The position numbers and the translations under genes were made by a program. From an uncultured Colwellia sp. (GTDB lineage: Bacteria; Pseudomonadota; Gammaproteobacteria; Enterobacterales; Alteromonadaceae), in assembly GCA_913062815.1 (NCBI GenBank), contig CAJXWZ010000025.1, forward strand, positions 1 to 64,000: a stretch of 64,000 nucleotides of DNA, in the 5' to 3' direction. Of this stretch, positions 1 through 8,788 are shown piece after piece; the stretch's first letter is position 1, and the number at the start of each line of letters is the position of its first letter. The notes beneath the pieces were generated by a model that made no database searches, was not told the DNA's origin, and saw nothing but the letters and a program-made list of their open reading frames with translations.

Positions 1-513
1 TATTATTGTATGATTCATATACAGTCCTATTTTTGTTTTATTAAGATGAACTCCCTATAAACTTATATGACAATTTTGCAGTCGGATATGATGCAATACG
101 TCAAATCATGCCTTTATTTGTCATAAAATATTTTAATGTCATTTCTGTTCATTACCTGAGTTTATTATTTGTAAATATTGCCTTGCAAAATTGAATTTAT
201 GACTATTCTGGTGCGAATAATTAAGAAATATCTTGTAAACATTATTTGAAAATTCTTTTATCTAGGCTTGTCTGAGTCTTAAAGAGGTACCATTAATCAT
301 TGATGGTAAGAAAACTTGCTCACAAAGGTGGCACCATTAGTTACTCATTTCGTTAATCAAATGAAATGGTACTTCGTGTATTTTGTGTAGAAACTTCACA
401 ATAAGATACTTATGAAAATCAAATTAAACATTGGACTTAGCGGGGGAGGGCAAATAGTAACATATTTAAATCACTTTAATAATTAATTTATGTCTAAAAT
501 AATACCTGTGCCG
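1..513. other. Left-edge region without a recognisable gene
   Basis: AT-rich, with stop codons in all frames and no open frame of useful length with a ribosome binding site. I see no RNA gene and no convincing promoter. It lies next to a decayed transposase, so it may be degraded mobile-element or flank DNA, but nothing in the sequence proves this. Confidence 0.5.
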
Positions 514-735
514 TTATACCCGACCTATGTAGAGTGATCTGGTCAAGCTAAGCGCACACTTTCCTCTTACATTTTCAAACTCAATCGGAGACATGTCTTT
601 TAAAGTCGTATGCAACTGCTTTTAGTTGTAATATTTAATAAATTCTTCAACATCTATTTACATGCTATTTATCGTTAAATGATAAACATGCAACAACCAT
701 TCGTTTTTTAAACTACCAAAGAATCGTTCAACAAC
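514..735 (-). pseudogene. IS3-family transposase (OrfB) C-terminal remnant
   Basis: Read on the minus strand, the frame gives VVERFFGSLKNEWLLHV, then EEFIKYYN, KQLHTTLKDMSPIEFEN and a stop. This is the order of the C-terminal part of the DDE transposase of IS3-type elements (VERFF.SLK.EW, then YN..RLH..L...SP..FE). Two stop codons interrupt the frame, one after the segment HLTINSM and one after YYN, and the N-terminal catalytic part is absent. It is therefore a dead fragment. I cannot define its terminal inverted repeats. Confidence 0.75.
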
Positions 736-763
736 TGTGATCAGTATTATTGGTCACAGTTGT
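731..763. repeat. 10-bp inverted repeat downstream of bcp
   Basis: ACAACTGTGA at 731-740 is perfectly repeated in inverse at 754-763 with a 13-base loop. It begins 11 bases beyond the stop codon of the minus-strand bcp gene, where a terminator would be expected, but no T-run follows the stem on the minus strand. It also touches the transposase remnant. A transcript-end hairpin or an element end are both possible. Confidence 0.4.
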
Positions 764-773
764 AGCTATAATA

Positions 774-1241
774 TTAGCTAATGGTTTTTATATAATCGAG
801 AACCACTTCATGATGGTCTTTTGTTTTAAATTTGTTAAATACATGTTTAACATTACCTTTTTCATCAATTAGAAAGCTTGTTCTTATCACGCCCATATTC
901 TCTTTACCCATAAACTTTTTTAATTGCCATACATGGTACTTTTCACAAACAGCGTGTTCTTCATCTGCTAACAAAGTAAAGTTAAGTTTTTGTTTGTTGA
1001 TAAAGTTAGTTAACTTTTTAGGCGTATCTGGGCTTAAACCGAGAACAACAACATTGTGGGCATCTAGTTCAGCTTTAGTGTCACGGAGTCCTTGAGCTTG
1101 AATAGTGCAACCTGGGGTTGAAGCGCGTGGGTAGAAGTAGATTAGTACTTTTTTCCCTTGCAGTTCAGAGAGCGTAACTGAATTATTGTCTTGGTCATTT
1201 AGGGTGAAATCTGGTGCAGTTTGTCCCACTTCGATTGTCAT
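774..1241 (-). CDS. bcp: Thioredoxin-dependent peroxiredoxin Bcp (probable hybrid, full length)
   Basis: This encodes a 155-residue AhpC/TSA-type peroxiredoxin that reduces hydroperoxides in the cytoplasm using thioredoxin. The peroxidatic Cys45 sits in STPGCT. The position of the usual resolving cysteine (five residues on) is Gln50, so it should work as a 1-Cys type or use Cys99. I chose the ATG at 1241 because AAGGA precedes it at good distance; a longer frame to 1286 adds 15 residues with no homology. A second, truncated bcp lies at 7892-8239. Both share the 10 bases at codons 107-110 (KKF), where the other copy breaks off. This copy is therefore likely an element-borne 5' two-thirds joined to the original host 3' end. 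Function is sure; the hybrid origin is inferred. Confidence 0.9.
   Translation of the reverse strand: MTIEVGQTAPDFTLNDQDNNSVTLSELQGKKVLIYFYPRASTPGCTIQAQGLRDTKAELDAHNVVVLGLSPDTPKKLTNFINKQKLNFTLLADEEHAVCEKYHVWQLKKFMGKENMGVIRTSFLIDEKGNVKHVFNKFKTKDHHEVVLDYIKTIS
911..920. mobile_element. Candidate attachment core, left junction
   Basis: TAAACTTTTT at 911-920 lies inside the intact bcp gene at codons KKF. The same ten bases recur at 7903-7912 exactly where the truncated bcp stops resembling its family. The two would be the crossover cores bounding an integrative element of about 7.0 kb. The core is short and AT-rich, so chance identity cannot be excluded, but its position in both gene copies is the same. 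Confidence 0.5.
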
Positions 1242-1351
1242 AGTTTGTGTCCTTATTTGAATGTTGTATTTACGGTGATTTATCACCGTTCTATTTGGTA
1301 TATTTATAATCTGCTAATGAGGGCTACTTTAGGTGGTTAAAAATATCTTGT

Positions 1352-1367
1352 CTAGTGTAAACACTAG
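1352..1367. repeat. Perfect 16-bp palindrome CTAGTGTAAACACTAG
   Basis: It lies 13 bases beyond the stop of the small recombinase-module gene and about 110 bases upstream of the bcp start. A second near-palindrome, ACGGTGAT/ATCACCGT, lies around 1270-1287. These could be recombinase or regulator binding sites at the element end, or a weak hairpin closing the recombinase operon. No T-run makes a standard terminator. Confidence 0.45.
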
Positions 1368-1379
1368 GTAGGAAGATTT

Positions 1380-1865
1380 TTATCTAAACTTACCCTCAAT
1401 GACGTTGTCTGGTCGCGTTTTCACAATTTTATCCATAGCCCTTTCTCTTTCATAAATTGGGATCATTTCCATTAACTCTTGTACCATTTTAATATGATTT
1501 GTTGCTTGAGCAGCAAGAGCTTTTTTATGGCTTTTAGCCAATTCAAAATACTCAGCTTTCTTTTTATTGGCTTGAGTTCTATCTCTTTTTAGTTTTTTTA
1601 CTTCCCCCTCTAAAAGTTCAATGGGGGATTCTCCTGACTCACTTTTCTCAACACGGTTAGTGAGCGATTTAGTTTTAATCATGCCCTTTATATCACCATG
1701 GTTACGAAGAGAACCTACCGACAGCCCAGCTTCTTTCTCCACCGTGCTGTCATTGATTTTTAGCTTTCCCTCTTTAGCCTTTAATCTTAATTCTCGATTG
1801 TCAGGTTTACCTTCAATCAATCGTTCTAAGGCATCTAAGAGTTTATTTCTTGTAGCTTGCTTCAT
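1380..1865 (-). CDS. gmtX: Small coiled-coil protein of recombinase module (GmtX / Tn554 TnpC-like)
   Basis: 161 residues, highly charged. The first 75 residues look like a small helical DNA-binding segment (…INDSTVEKEAGLSVGSLRNHG); residues about 80-135 are a Lys/Glu-rich helix predicted to form a coiled coil. It is the last gene of a four-gene minus-strand operon, and its ATG overlaps the stop of the preceding recombinase gene by four bases. Small proteins of this size and build accompany tyrosine-recombinase trios such as Tn554 TnpC and the gamma-mobile trio, where they are thought to help recombination. The family name is assigned from memory of operon layout, so the symbol is tentative; the protein itself is clearly real. 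Confidence 0.6.
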   Translation of the reverse strand: MKQATRNKLLDALERLIEGKPDNRELRLKAKEGKLKINDSTVEKEAGLSVGSLRNHGDIKGMIKTKSLTNRVEKSESGESPIELLEGEVKKLKRDRTQANKKKAEYFELAKSHKKALAAQATNHIKMVQELMEMIPIYERERAMDKIVKTRPDNVIEGKFR

Positions 1866-4072
1866 ACTGTTACTCCTGTGTAGGGTATAAGAAGATCTTG
1901 TACTTGTTTTGGTAGCACCACAGGCTCATAATCAATGCCCAAGTCATTCATGATACGCTCTGCTGCTTTAATTTTGATGTAAGACTCTGAAGCTGCCTGT
2001 GGAGTTAGCTCGTTGTGCTGAATATCATAGTAAATGTGGGTTTCAGCCTCTTTTCGCATAGCCTCAGCGTAGACGGCATCAACGACGTAATCATTAGCAC
2101 AGTCAACACACTCCATTAAATTCACTTGTGTTCGTAGGCTACAATTAGAAGATGTGCAGTAGATACCTGGAGCTACTACATGGATATGACGTTGGCCGTC
2201 ACGAATGACATTTTCCCAATATGCAAGGGTTAGCATATTGTTATACTTGTCACCATCAGTAAAGGCGTTCGTACCTTTTTCTATCATCCTTTTAGCGAAT
2301 TCTTTACCTTTACCTCCAGCGACCCGCTCCTTGTTGGCGAACTTCTGATAGATATTTAGATATATTTTAGCCTTTTGATTAACTCTTTCATTACCAATCA
2401 CAGAACATAAATTTATATTTTTAACTTTTTTCTTACGAAGCTTCTGAAATTTGCTCGCATACTTAGCATAGTGGCGTGTCATGGCTAGAGAAACATGGCT
2501 AAATTGTTGTTTTAATTGTGGGAATGATAGTAACTCATAGCCAATTAGGTAATATGCAAACGAGCGACGAAGTTGATGGCAACAGAACTCATAAGTTTTA
2601 CCTAATTCAAAATCTTGCGCTGGGGTAGAAAGCTTTAGATCTTTAATGTCTTCATTGGTTAGTGCAAGTTCGTTGGCTAAGGTAGTGTGAAACCATTTTT
2701 TAGCTTTTTTTGAAATAGAACATTTCCTACTTGCATTAAAATCACCATTAAGTTTATGGAAAAATTTAGTGCTGTCAGAGTGATGTTTACGTAAAGGTTT
2801 GTGAATAGCTTGAAGTATCTCATATGCTTTCATACCTAAGTTACTGGTTACAAACTCGTCTTGTTTTGATTGTGATCCTTTTATCGTTTTTGACAGATCA
2901 GTGTTTAACACATAAATGGTTTGACCAGAAATAACTTCTTTCTTACAACCATTAACTGTATGGAGGTGGTAAGCCTCATCGATTCGCATTCCAGACTTGG
3001 CTATTAATGTCCATAAGCACCCACCAGAGTATGCCATAAGTAGGCTTTTAACTTGAGAAGGGTAGGATAAGGTTTTACCGCCTACAGTAATTTCTCTCTC
3101 TGGGTAGCACTTATCATAAAAATTAGCCTTTACTATTGGTTGATGCTCTTGCAAAAGAGCTAGAATCTGTATTTCCGTTGGAGACTCTAGCTCATTAAAT
3201 GATTCCATGAATGCTTTATTTTTAGTCTTGTCATACTTATTACTATTTGATAGTCGCCAAATCAACTTGCCAGTAGGGTGTTTCTTCATGCCTTTGTGTA
3301 GGTATTTCGTATACCCTTTGTAGATATTATCACTAAAATTCAATAAGTAAGTTGAAAGTTCTTCAACCTCATCAAGAATAGGATAAAGGCTATTTATTAA
3401 TGATTCAGCCTTACATAAAGCTCGATAATAGAGGCGTAGCGGTATAACGGGGTACTGCTCATTTTCTATTAAAGTAAGGTTAAAATCAGAAGCAGCTAAC
3501 GTACTCATTAATGAAACATTAAAAGGTAGCCCTTTCTTTTCAATGAATAGTTTGTTGATAGGACTGTATGTATGTTCTCTTCTAAACTCGAGCTCTGTTG
3601 AACTTTCTAATACCCATCTTTCTAGGCAGTCGAAATCAATATGAAAAAAGCTATTTACACCTTTTAATAAAAGAGGTTCGATAAACTTTTTTAAGACTAT
3701 TAAGGTGAGGTATAATGTTTCAAATGAGTAATCTTTAGGTGAAATCCACATCATCTTCAAAATAATAGCCTTTAGCTCATTTTGAAGGTTTCGCTCTATA
3801 ACTTTAGCATTTAGCGAAAAATCTAAGCTCTTAAAACTGGATGTATTGGGTTCAAAGAATGATTGAAGTTTTTTCCATGCTTTATTATCACCAATTTTAC
3901 CCAATGATTGCCCCGTTGTATCGAAACCTATGTCAAGTTGCTCAAACTCATCCCAGTCTCCGCGCTCAATCGCTGGTTTTAAAATATCAATAAGGTAATT
4001 TGAATACGCACCTACATTACTTTGTGCATTTTTAATCGACTCAAAATGGTCGATATTGAATATTTTTATCAT
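1862..4072 (-). CDS. gmtZ: Large tyrosine recombinase of the module (GmtZ-like integrase)
   Basis: 736 residues, about twice the size of a phage integrase. The catalytic set of tyrosine recombinases is visible: Arg363 in SGMRIDEA, His499-x-x-Arg502 in HQLRRSFA, His526 in FSHVSLAM and the likely nucleophile Tyr535 in TRHYAKY. After the catalytic domain, residues 639-658 carry four cysteines (C639, C644, C655, C658) that could bind zinc. The N-terminal 300 residues are unique. It starts 14 bases after the preceding gene and overlaps the next by four bases, so the genes are co-transcribed. It should catalyse strand exchange together with the other two recombinases. Choice of GmtZ rather than a Tn554 TnpB-type name is uncertain. 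Confidence 0.7.
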   Translation of the reverse strand: MIKIFNIDHFESIKNAQSNVGAYSNYLIDILKPAIERGDWDEFEQLDIGFDTTGQSLGKIGDNKAWKKLQSFFEPNTSSFKSLDFSLNAKVIERNLQNELKAIILKMMWISPKDYSFETLYLTLIVLKKFIEPLLLKGVNSFFHIDFDCLERWVLESSTELEFRREHTYSPINKLFIEKKGLPFNVSLMSTLAASDFNLTLIENEQYPVIPLRLYYRALCKAESLINSLYPILDEVEELSTYLLNFSDNIYKGYTKYLHKGMKKHPTGKLIWRLSNSNKYDKTKNKAFMESFNELESPTEIQILALLQEHQPIVKANFYDKCYPEREITVGGKTLSYPSQVKSLLMAYSGGCLWTLIAKSGMRIDEAYHLHTVNGCKKEVISGQTIYVLNTDLSKTIKGSQSKQDEFVTSNLGMKAYEILQAIHKPLRKHHSDSTKFFHKLNGDFNASRKCSISKKAKKWFHTTLANELALTNEDIKDLKLSTPAQDFELGKTYEFCCHQLRRSFAYYLIGYELLSFPQLKQQFSHVSLAMTRHYAKYASKFQKLRKKKVKNINLCSVIGNERVNQKAKIYLNIYQKFANKERVAGGKGKEFAKRMIEKGTNAFTDGDKYNNMLTLAYWENVIRDGQRHIHVVAPGIYCTSSNCSLRTQVNLMECVDCANDYVVDAVYAEAMRKEAETHIYYDIQHNELTPQAASESYIKIKAAERIMNDLGIDYEPVVLPKQVQDLLIPYTGVTV

Positions 4073-4086
4073 GATTTATACTCAAC

Positions 4087-6414
4087 TTAGCGATAGATGG
4101 ACACTAAAGCGTGATTCATTGTGACACGGGGGTGGCGACCATTTAAAGTAAACATCGCAATAGCATTTTCAAAAACATCAGGGCTTGCTCCTTCTAAGGT
4201 ATATTCAAAAGCGTCAATCTTATCTTGAACCTTTTGTTTAGCATTTGGGTGGTGGTCTAAAGCTTCTTTTAATACATCAATAAAGGATATTAGCTTGTAA
4301 ATTGCATTTGGCTCATCAACTGCTTTAGCTGATTTACACTTATAGCAAATATCAAACTCTGAGCAGGCTAAGTCTTTACCAATTGCTTTATTTGTTGCTC
4401 TCTGTGTGCTTTTCCCATTTCTTAAATCTTGCTTTCCATTGCACACTACACCATTAGGGTTGGTCGCTATATTTTTCTTTAACCAAGCGTCATGTGTAAG
4501 TATTTCAATGCCAAGCTTTTCTCTAACTTCTTTTTTAGCTTGTTCAAGGTTGCCACCAGTAGCTATACGCTCAAGTACTTGAATCGCTTGTGAAAGAATT
4601 TTCATGTTGGTTTCAGGGTGTCCATTAGCATAGTGTCTATCTAGTGTTGATAACGTATTTTGCAGTAAGTTGGTCAAGTGAGATAAATGGCCATCTTTAT
4701 ACTCTTGGGAACTAGTAGTTTCTCTAAATCGGCTTGATTGAAGCGAAAGGAAGTAGTCATTAACCTTTATGCTCCAATAACTCATGGTGTTAGAGCTTAT
4801 CGGGTTAAACCCTGCCCATTGTCTTGGCTTCATATTGAGCGGACCATGCCTCAGTAAGAAGTGTTGGTGGTTCTTGTTTGCGCTATTAGCTCTCCATTTT
4901 GCCCATTTTTCAATGTCTTTTACCAATGACAATTCACTAATTGGAACATCAAAGAAGCCTCGTTCACCATCTTGATATAAAAACGAAATACAGACATTAC
5001 CGTCTTTATCTTTCTCTGAATAGGTTAATGGTAATAATGCTCCTTTTAGTGATTTTCCGGTAAAGCATGATAAAATCAGGTAACTGATATTTAATATGTT
5101 TTTGGTAGATCTTGACTTATCTAATTGGTATAATGATTTACTAACAATAGTTCGGCCAATCTTATTTTTCATTGTCTTTAATTCAATAGATTTACTTTGT
5201 TGGAATGTATAGAAAAGCTCACGAAACCAAGGTAAGTTTAATGTTCGATGTGAAGATACTAGGTTTAATTGCGTTTGTAAGTGTTTGTTAATTTCTTTTA
5301 CTTTAAACTCATTCGACACTTGCTCATTTGAATCAAGCGTGAAAAGTAACTCCTTATCACTTCCGTAAAGTAATGAGAGCTCTGACAGTATTTCAATAAA
5401 TACTACTCCTGATTTTTTTTCAACATCGAATGAAACACTATCGTCAACCTCATTTGTTAATGTAGCACTAACGTCCTTGTTCGCTCTTGTTTTAAAACCT
5501 CTCACTTTGATGGTTTTTATTGATTTATCACGACTGTCTGTTTCAACAACGATAGGGTGGCACACCTCCCTTACAATACTGTCATTCAGTGATGTGAAAT
5601 AGCAAAACAAGTGGTATGCTGCGCCCATTGTCATATTAAAAGCACTGTATTGCCTAACCTTTCCCCTAGGGTCGCAAAGCGAATTGGAAATTAGAAGTTT
5701 TTCTTTATGGCTTCCAAAATCAATAGTCACGGGAAGATCATCAACAACAGGATTATCCTCCTTTTTAATCGCAATTAACTGCGAAGCTAAACCAAAAAAT
5801 AAATCACTCAAACGAGAAACTATTATTTTTTCATCTTCTTCTGAGTAAGGTTTGATAGGGTCCGTTCTACTTTTAAAAATACGGTGTTGATGTATCCAAC
5901 TTTCATCATAAACGCCACACCATGTTAGAGCTTTTTTCACGCCTGTTCGGGCTAATACACACGTAGACTCCTTGATGCCAACGACATCACCATTACTTCT
6001 TTGCCAAATACGTAAAGATGGATCATACGCTTTCATTTGATGACGAAGCTCTCCATCATTACCAAAATACTTGAGATAACCTGCCCTCGAAAATGGATCT
6101 ACATTCTGGCTGTCACAGTAGAAAACATAAGTCTGGAATTGCTCGAGTGTTGTTTTGTTGGATTTTGCTGAATTGCCATTATTAACATACTCTTGAGATT
6201 TTCTTGTGAAATTTTTAATGTACGAGACACGATCTTTGATTCGTTCATTATTTAGGTCACACCCGAGGTGTGTGAGGTATGTGATATCAAAGTAACGAAT
6301 AGCTCTATTATCTGTTTCTTTAATTGGTATGGTAAGAGCTAATGCCGTTACATTATTTGGGCTATGGGGTGCTTTAACTTGCTTAGACCCTCTTGATAAT
6401 GGGCTTTTTGCCAT
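4087..6414 (-). CDS. Recombinase-like protein of the module with incomplete catalytic set (VPA1269-like)
   Basis: 775 residues. The C-terminal half has the outline of a tyrosine recombinase: a helix-rich region, RFRETTSS in place of box II, and DRHYANGHPE with a possible nucleophile tyrosine. However, the first catalytic Arg is not found (TGKSLKGA) and the box II His is replaced, so it may be catalytically weak or structural. The tail holds a cysteine cluster (CSEFDICYKCKS) that could bind zinc. I prefer the ATG at 6414, two bases after the upstream stop and with GGAG ten bases before it; a GTG at 6423 has poor spacing. The middle gene of the trio; proteins of this size in that position are called VPA1269 family, which I recall but cannot check. 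Confidence 0.6.
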   Translation of the reverse strand: MAKSPLSRGSKQVKAPHSPNNVTALALTIPIKETDNRAIRYFDITYLTHLGCDLNNERIKDRVSYIKNFTRKSQEYVNNGNSAKSNKTTLEQFQTYVFYCDSQNVDPFSRAGYLKYFGNDGELRHQMKAYDPSLRIWQRSNGDVVGIKESTCVLARTGVKKALTWCGVYDESWIHQHRIFKSRTDPIKPYSEEDEKIIVSRLSDLFFGLASQLIAIKKEDNPVVDDLPVTIDFGSHKEKLLISNSLCDPRGKVRQYSAFNMTMGAAYHLFCYFTSLNDSIVREVCHPIVVETDSRDKSIKTIKVRGFKTRANKDVSATLTNEVDDSVSFDVEKKSGVVFIEILSELSLLYGSDKELLFTLDSNEQVSNEFKVKEINKHLQTQLNLVSSHRTLNLPWFRELFYTFQQSKSIELKTMKNKIGRTIVSKSLYQLDKSRSTKNILNISYLILSCFTGKSLKGALLPLTYSEKDKDGNVCISFLYQDGERGFFDVPISELSLVKDIEKWAKWRANSANKNHQHFLLRHGPLNMKPRQWAGFNPISSNTMSYWSIKVNDYFLSLQSSRFRETTSSQEYKDGHLSHLTNLLQNTLSTLDRHYANGHPETNMKILSQAIQVLERIATGGNLEQAKKEVREKLGIEILTHDAWLKKNIATNPNGVVCNGKQDLRNGKSTQRATNKAIGKDLACSEFDICYKCKSAKAVDEPNAIYKLISFIDVLKEALDHHPNAKQKVQDKIDAFEYTLEGASPDVFENAIAMFTLNGRHPRVTMNHALVSIYR

Positions 6415-6416
6415 AC

Positions 6417-7814
6417 TTACCACACTCCATTTAGCTTGTTGTTCTTGCGCTTGGCTGCAGAGCGCTGAGAGTCATATTCATTTATGGATTTTACATATTT
6501 TTCAATTATAGAGGTGTCTGAATGTCCCATGAGTTCCGCTAATTCATCCTTTAAAAAATCATAGCTAACTTCACGGTATTCTGCTTCCTCTCGCAACCAG
6601 TTACTAGCAAATGTTGAGCGACAATCATGTATTCTGTAATACCAAGTCGGGTCAATGTTTATTAGGTGTTGGCGGAAATTAGAGAAGTGCTTTTCAAGTG
6701 TATTTTGTGAATAGACAGCACCTTTATTTGAGAGGAATAGGTAGTATTTATTGTCTGACATATTTCCAGATTCGATAAGGTTATTTTGCTTTGATGCGTT
6801 ACTCATTCGCTGCTTACTAAACCTATAAATTTCAAGTTCTTCGTAAATAGTAATCGGTACTTCTATTGTTCGGGGTTTATTGAACTTAGTTACAATTATT
6901 CGTATAGGGATAACATCTAGCCCTGACGTGTCTATCTCTCCAATTTGATGTACTGGGAAATGGCATAACTCATCAATTCGAGTACCTGTTTTAACGGCAA
7001 GCTTGAACATTAATGGAAAGGGTTCTGGTAAGTATTCAATATGCTCATAAAACAACAGTTGGTGCTTAATCGTCATGGGCTTAAGTTTTTTGTGAGCAGG
7101 TGTTGAGTCAGCTCTAGGGAACATTTTCATAATGTTAGACATATCGACTTCACTAGGCTTATTTGATTTCGTGTGAGCTAATATATCGTGCTGACTACAG
7201 CCATTATTGTTTCCCACGGTAACTTTTGAGTAATGCGTTACAACATAATTGTTATCATTTTTGATGTATCCGCATTTTTGCAGCCACTTATAAAAACAAA
7301 TGACACAGCTCATATAGCTTCTCGCTGTTGCCAACGCTAACGCTTCATTTCCTTCCGAGTTTCTATGGCGACAATTTAAAAGTAAGAAATCAGCAAAACG
7401 CCAAGGAGCCCCTTCTTCTTCATATCTAGTTAGGCTCTTGTAAGTAACGTGCTCCCCACGGCGTATTAAAGTACCATTTTCATCGTGTTCATCAGAGTGT
7501 GTACTATCAAGAAAGCGAGTAAATAGTAGGAGAGCTTTAGCAATACTGTTTGTGTCCTTTATTTTGCCTTTACCGCGTAACTTTGATACAAGGTAGAGAG
7601 ATTGTGGGTAAACTATCGAGCCATCAGGAGCTAAAATGATATTTGTTTTTTTGTAATGATCTTTTTGAGGGGACGGGTTAAGGTGTGGGGATAAGACAGC
7701 CTCACCAGTACTTTCATTTATCTGCGGTGTAATCTTAAGCTGAGCTAGAGTATCAACTTCTATTTCGAATAACCGAAAGTCATCGTAAATAAGTTCTGCT
7801 TGAACATCTGACAT
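6417..7814 (-). CDS. gmtY: Tyrosine recombinase, first gene of the module (GmtY-like)
   Basis: 465 residues with a full catalytic set: Arg279 in KTGTRIDEL, His396-x-x-Arg399 in IHDCRSTFA, His431 in MGHSDTSI and Tyr440 in IIEKYVKS. The N-terminal part (about 85-200) is a SAM-like core-binding region. The ATG at 7814 has AAGGA about eight bases upstream; a TTG at 7838 would add eight residues but is less likely. It lies about 90 bases from the broken end of the host bcp gene, as an integrase at an element end usually does. It is probably the recombinase that recognises the bcp target. Family level is certain, GMT naming is from layout. Confidence 0.75.
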   Translation of the reverse strand: MSDVQAELIYDDFRLFEIEVDTLAQLKITPQINESTGEAVLSPHLNPSPQKDHYKKTNIILAPDGSIVYPQSLYLVSKLRGKGKIKDTNSIAKALLLFTRFLDSTHSDEHDENGTLIRRGEHVTYKSLTRYEEEGAPWRFADFLLLNCRHRNSEGNEALALATARSYMSCVICFYKWLQKCGYIKNDNNYVVTHYSKVTVGNNNGCSQHDILAHTKSNKPSEVDMSNIMKMFPRADSTPAHKKLKPMTIKHQLLFYEHIEYLPEPFPLMFKLAVKTGTRIDELCHFPVHQIGEIDTSGLDVIPIRIIVTKFNKPRTIEVPITIYEELEIYRFSKQRMSNASKQNNLIESGNMSDNKYYLFLSNKGAVYSQNTLEKHFSNFRQHLINIDPTWYYRIHDCRSTFASNWLREEAEYREVSYDFLKDELAELMGHSDTSIIEKYVKSINEYDSQRSAAKRKNNKLNGVW

Positions 7815-7891
7815 AATACATTCCTTAAAACCACCCAATATATTAAAGCTAGACTATCAAAGAAAATTATCAAGGTTTTGTATCATAGTTT

Positions 7892-8239
7892 TTATCCAAG
7901 GGTAAACTTTTTCAGACCCCAAACGCCAAAGTCATCAGCAACTTTATGATCTACATCAGAAAGTAGTGTGAAGTTTAACTCATCACGTTGGCAAAACTTC
8001 GCTAAACGCTTTGGCTCATCTGGAGAAATACCAAAAACAACAGTGTTTAATTCAATTAAACGACTTTGGCTATCGCGTAAGCCTTGTGCTTGAACAGTAC
8101 AGCCAGGTGTCATTGCCTTTGGGTAAAAATAGACTAAAACTTGTTTTTTACCAATAAAATCAGCTAATGCTATATTCTGCTCATTTTCGTCTTTTAAGGT
8201 AAATAAAGGTGCATTATCACCTATAGTTAGGGTGTTCAT
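7892..8239 (-). pseudogene. bcp: Truncated bcp (5' part of original peroxiredoxin gene)
   Basis: 115 codons of a Bcp peroxiredoxin: peroxidatic Cys47 in MTPGCT, then the usual core up to FGVWGLKKF, followed by three foreign residues (TLG) and a stop. The family continues about 45 residues further with the segment present in the copy at 774-1241. It starts 21 bases after gcvR, the normal gcvR-bcp operon of gammaproteobacteria, so this is the original chromosomal gene cut by insertion. A truncated protein could be made but would lack the C-terminal helix and strand. The break coincides with the shared ten-base core at 7903-7912. Confidence 0.85.
7903..7912. mobile_element. Candidate attachment core, right junction
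   Basis: TAAACTTTTT, identical to 911-920, marks the point where the truncated bcp loses homology to its family. Between the two cores lie the four recombinase-module genes and the 5' two-thirds of the second bcp. That is the expected product of site-specific insertion by an element carrying its own 5' replacement for the target gene. Confidence 0.5.
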
Positions 8240-8260
8240 ATCAATCCTTCAAGTGGGGGG

Positions 8261-8788
8261 TTATATTAAACTATGCGTTGTTTCTTTAATGCAGCCTTGA
8301 ACACCAAATTGCTCACAAAGCTCAAGAAAATCATTTTCAATATCGTCAATACTAATTTTTTGAGTTAGTGCAATAGAGATACTCGCACTCATATTATTAG
8401 TTTTCGGATCAATCTCTGACTTCAATGACGAAATATCAATTTTACGGGTGGCAAAAAATGCTGTCATTGCCTTTAAAATACCTGGTTGGTCGGTACCCGT
8501 ATAATTTGCTTGATAATGTTCTACTAAATCGTAAGACTTATGACCAGAGGTACGCTTCATCATTGTAATTAGGTCTAAGTTATGAGCCACCATAGGAAGA
8601 CGCGCTTCAATCTTGTTGATAGAGCGGTTGTCACCGTTTAGGAGCATGATAAAGGTAAACTCTAAGCCGAATATTGCCATTCTGCTATCTAAGATATTAC
8701 AACCACATTCACTCGCCAATTTAGTTAACTCGCTAACACAACCTGTTCTATCACTGCCCATGGCTGTTAGCACTAAATATTGAGACAT
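8261..8788 (-). CDS. gcvR: GcvR, regulator of the glycine cleavage system
   Basis: 175 residues made of two ACT domains: residues about 4-75 (YLVLTAMGSDRTGCVSEL) and about 92-165 (YQANYTGTDQPGILKAMTAF). GcvR binds GcvA and in the presence of glycine prevents activation of gcvTHP in Escherichia coli; the same role is likely here. It is followed at 21 bases by the truncated bcp, the usual gene pair. Upstream and divergent is bamC. Length and domain content are standard. Confidence 0.9.
   Translation of the reverse strand: MSQYLVLTAMGSDRTGCVSELTKLASECGCNILDSRMAIFGLEFTFIMLLNGDNRSINKIEARLPMVAHNLDLITMMKRTSGHKSYDLVEHYQANYTGTDQPGILKAMTAFFATRKIDISSLKSEIDPKTNNMSASISIALTQKISIDDIENDFLELCEQFGVQGCIKETTHSLI

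Noticed and set aside
774-8239. Two bcp copies as an ordinary old gene duplication
   Set aside because: The second copy is cut exactly at a ten-base sequence shared with the first, and integrase genes lie between them; insertion explains this better. A replacement gene carried whole by the element remains possible.
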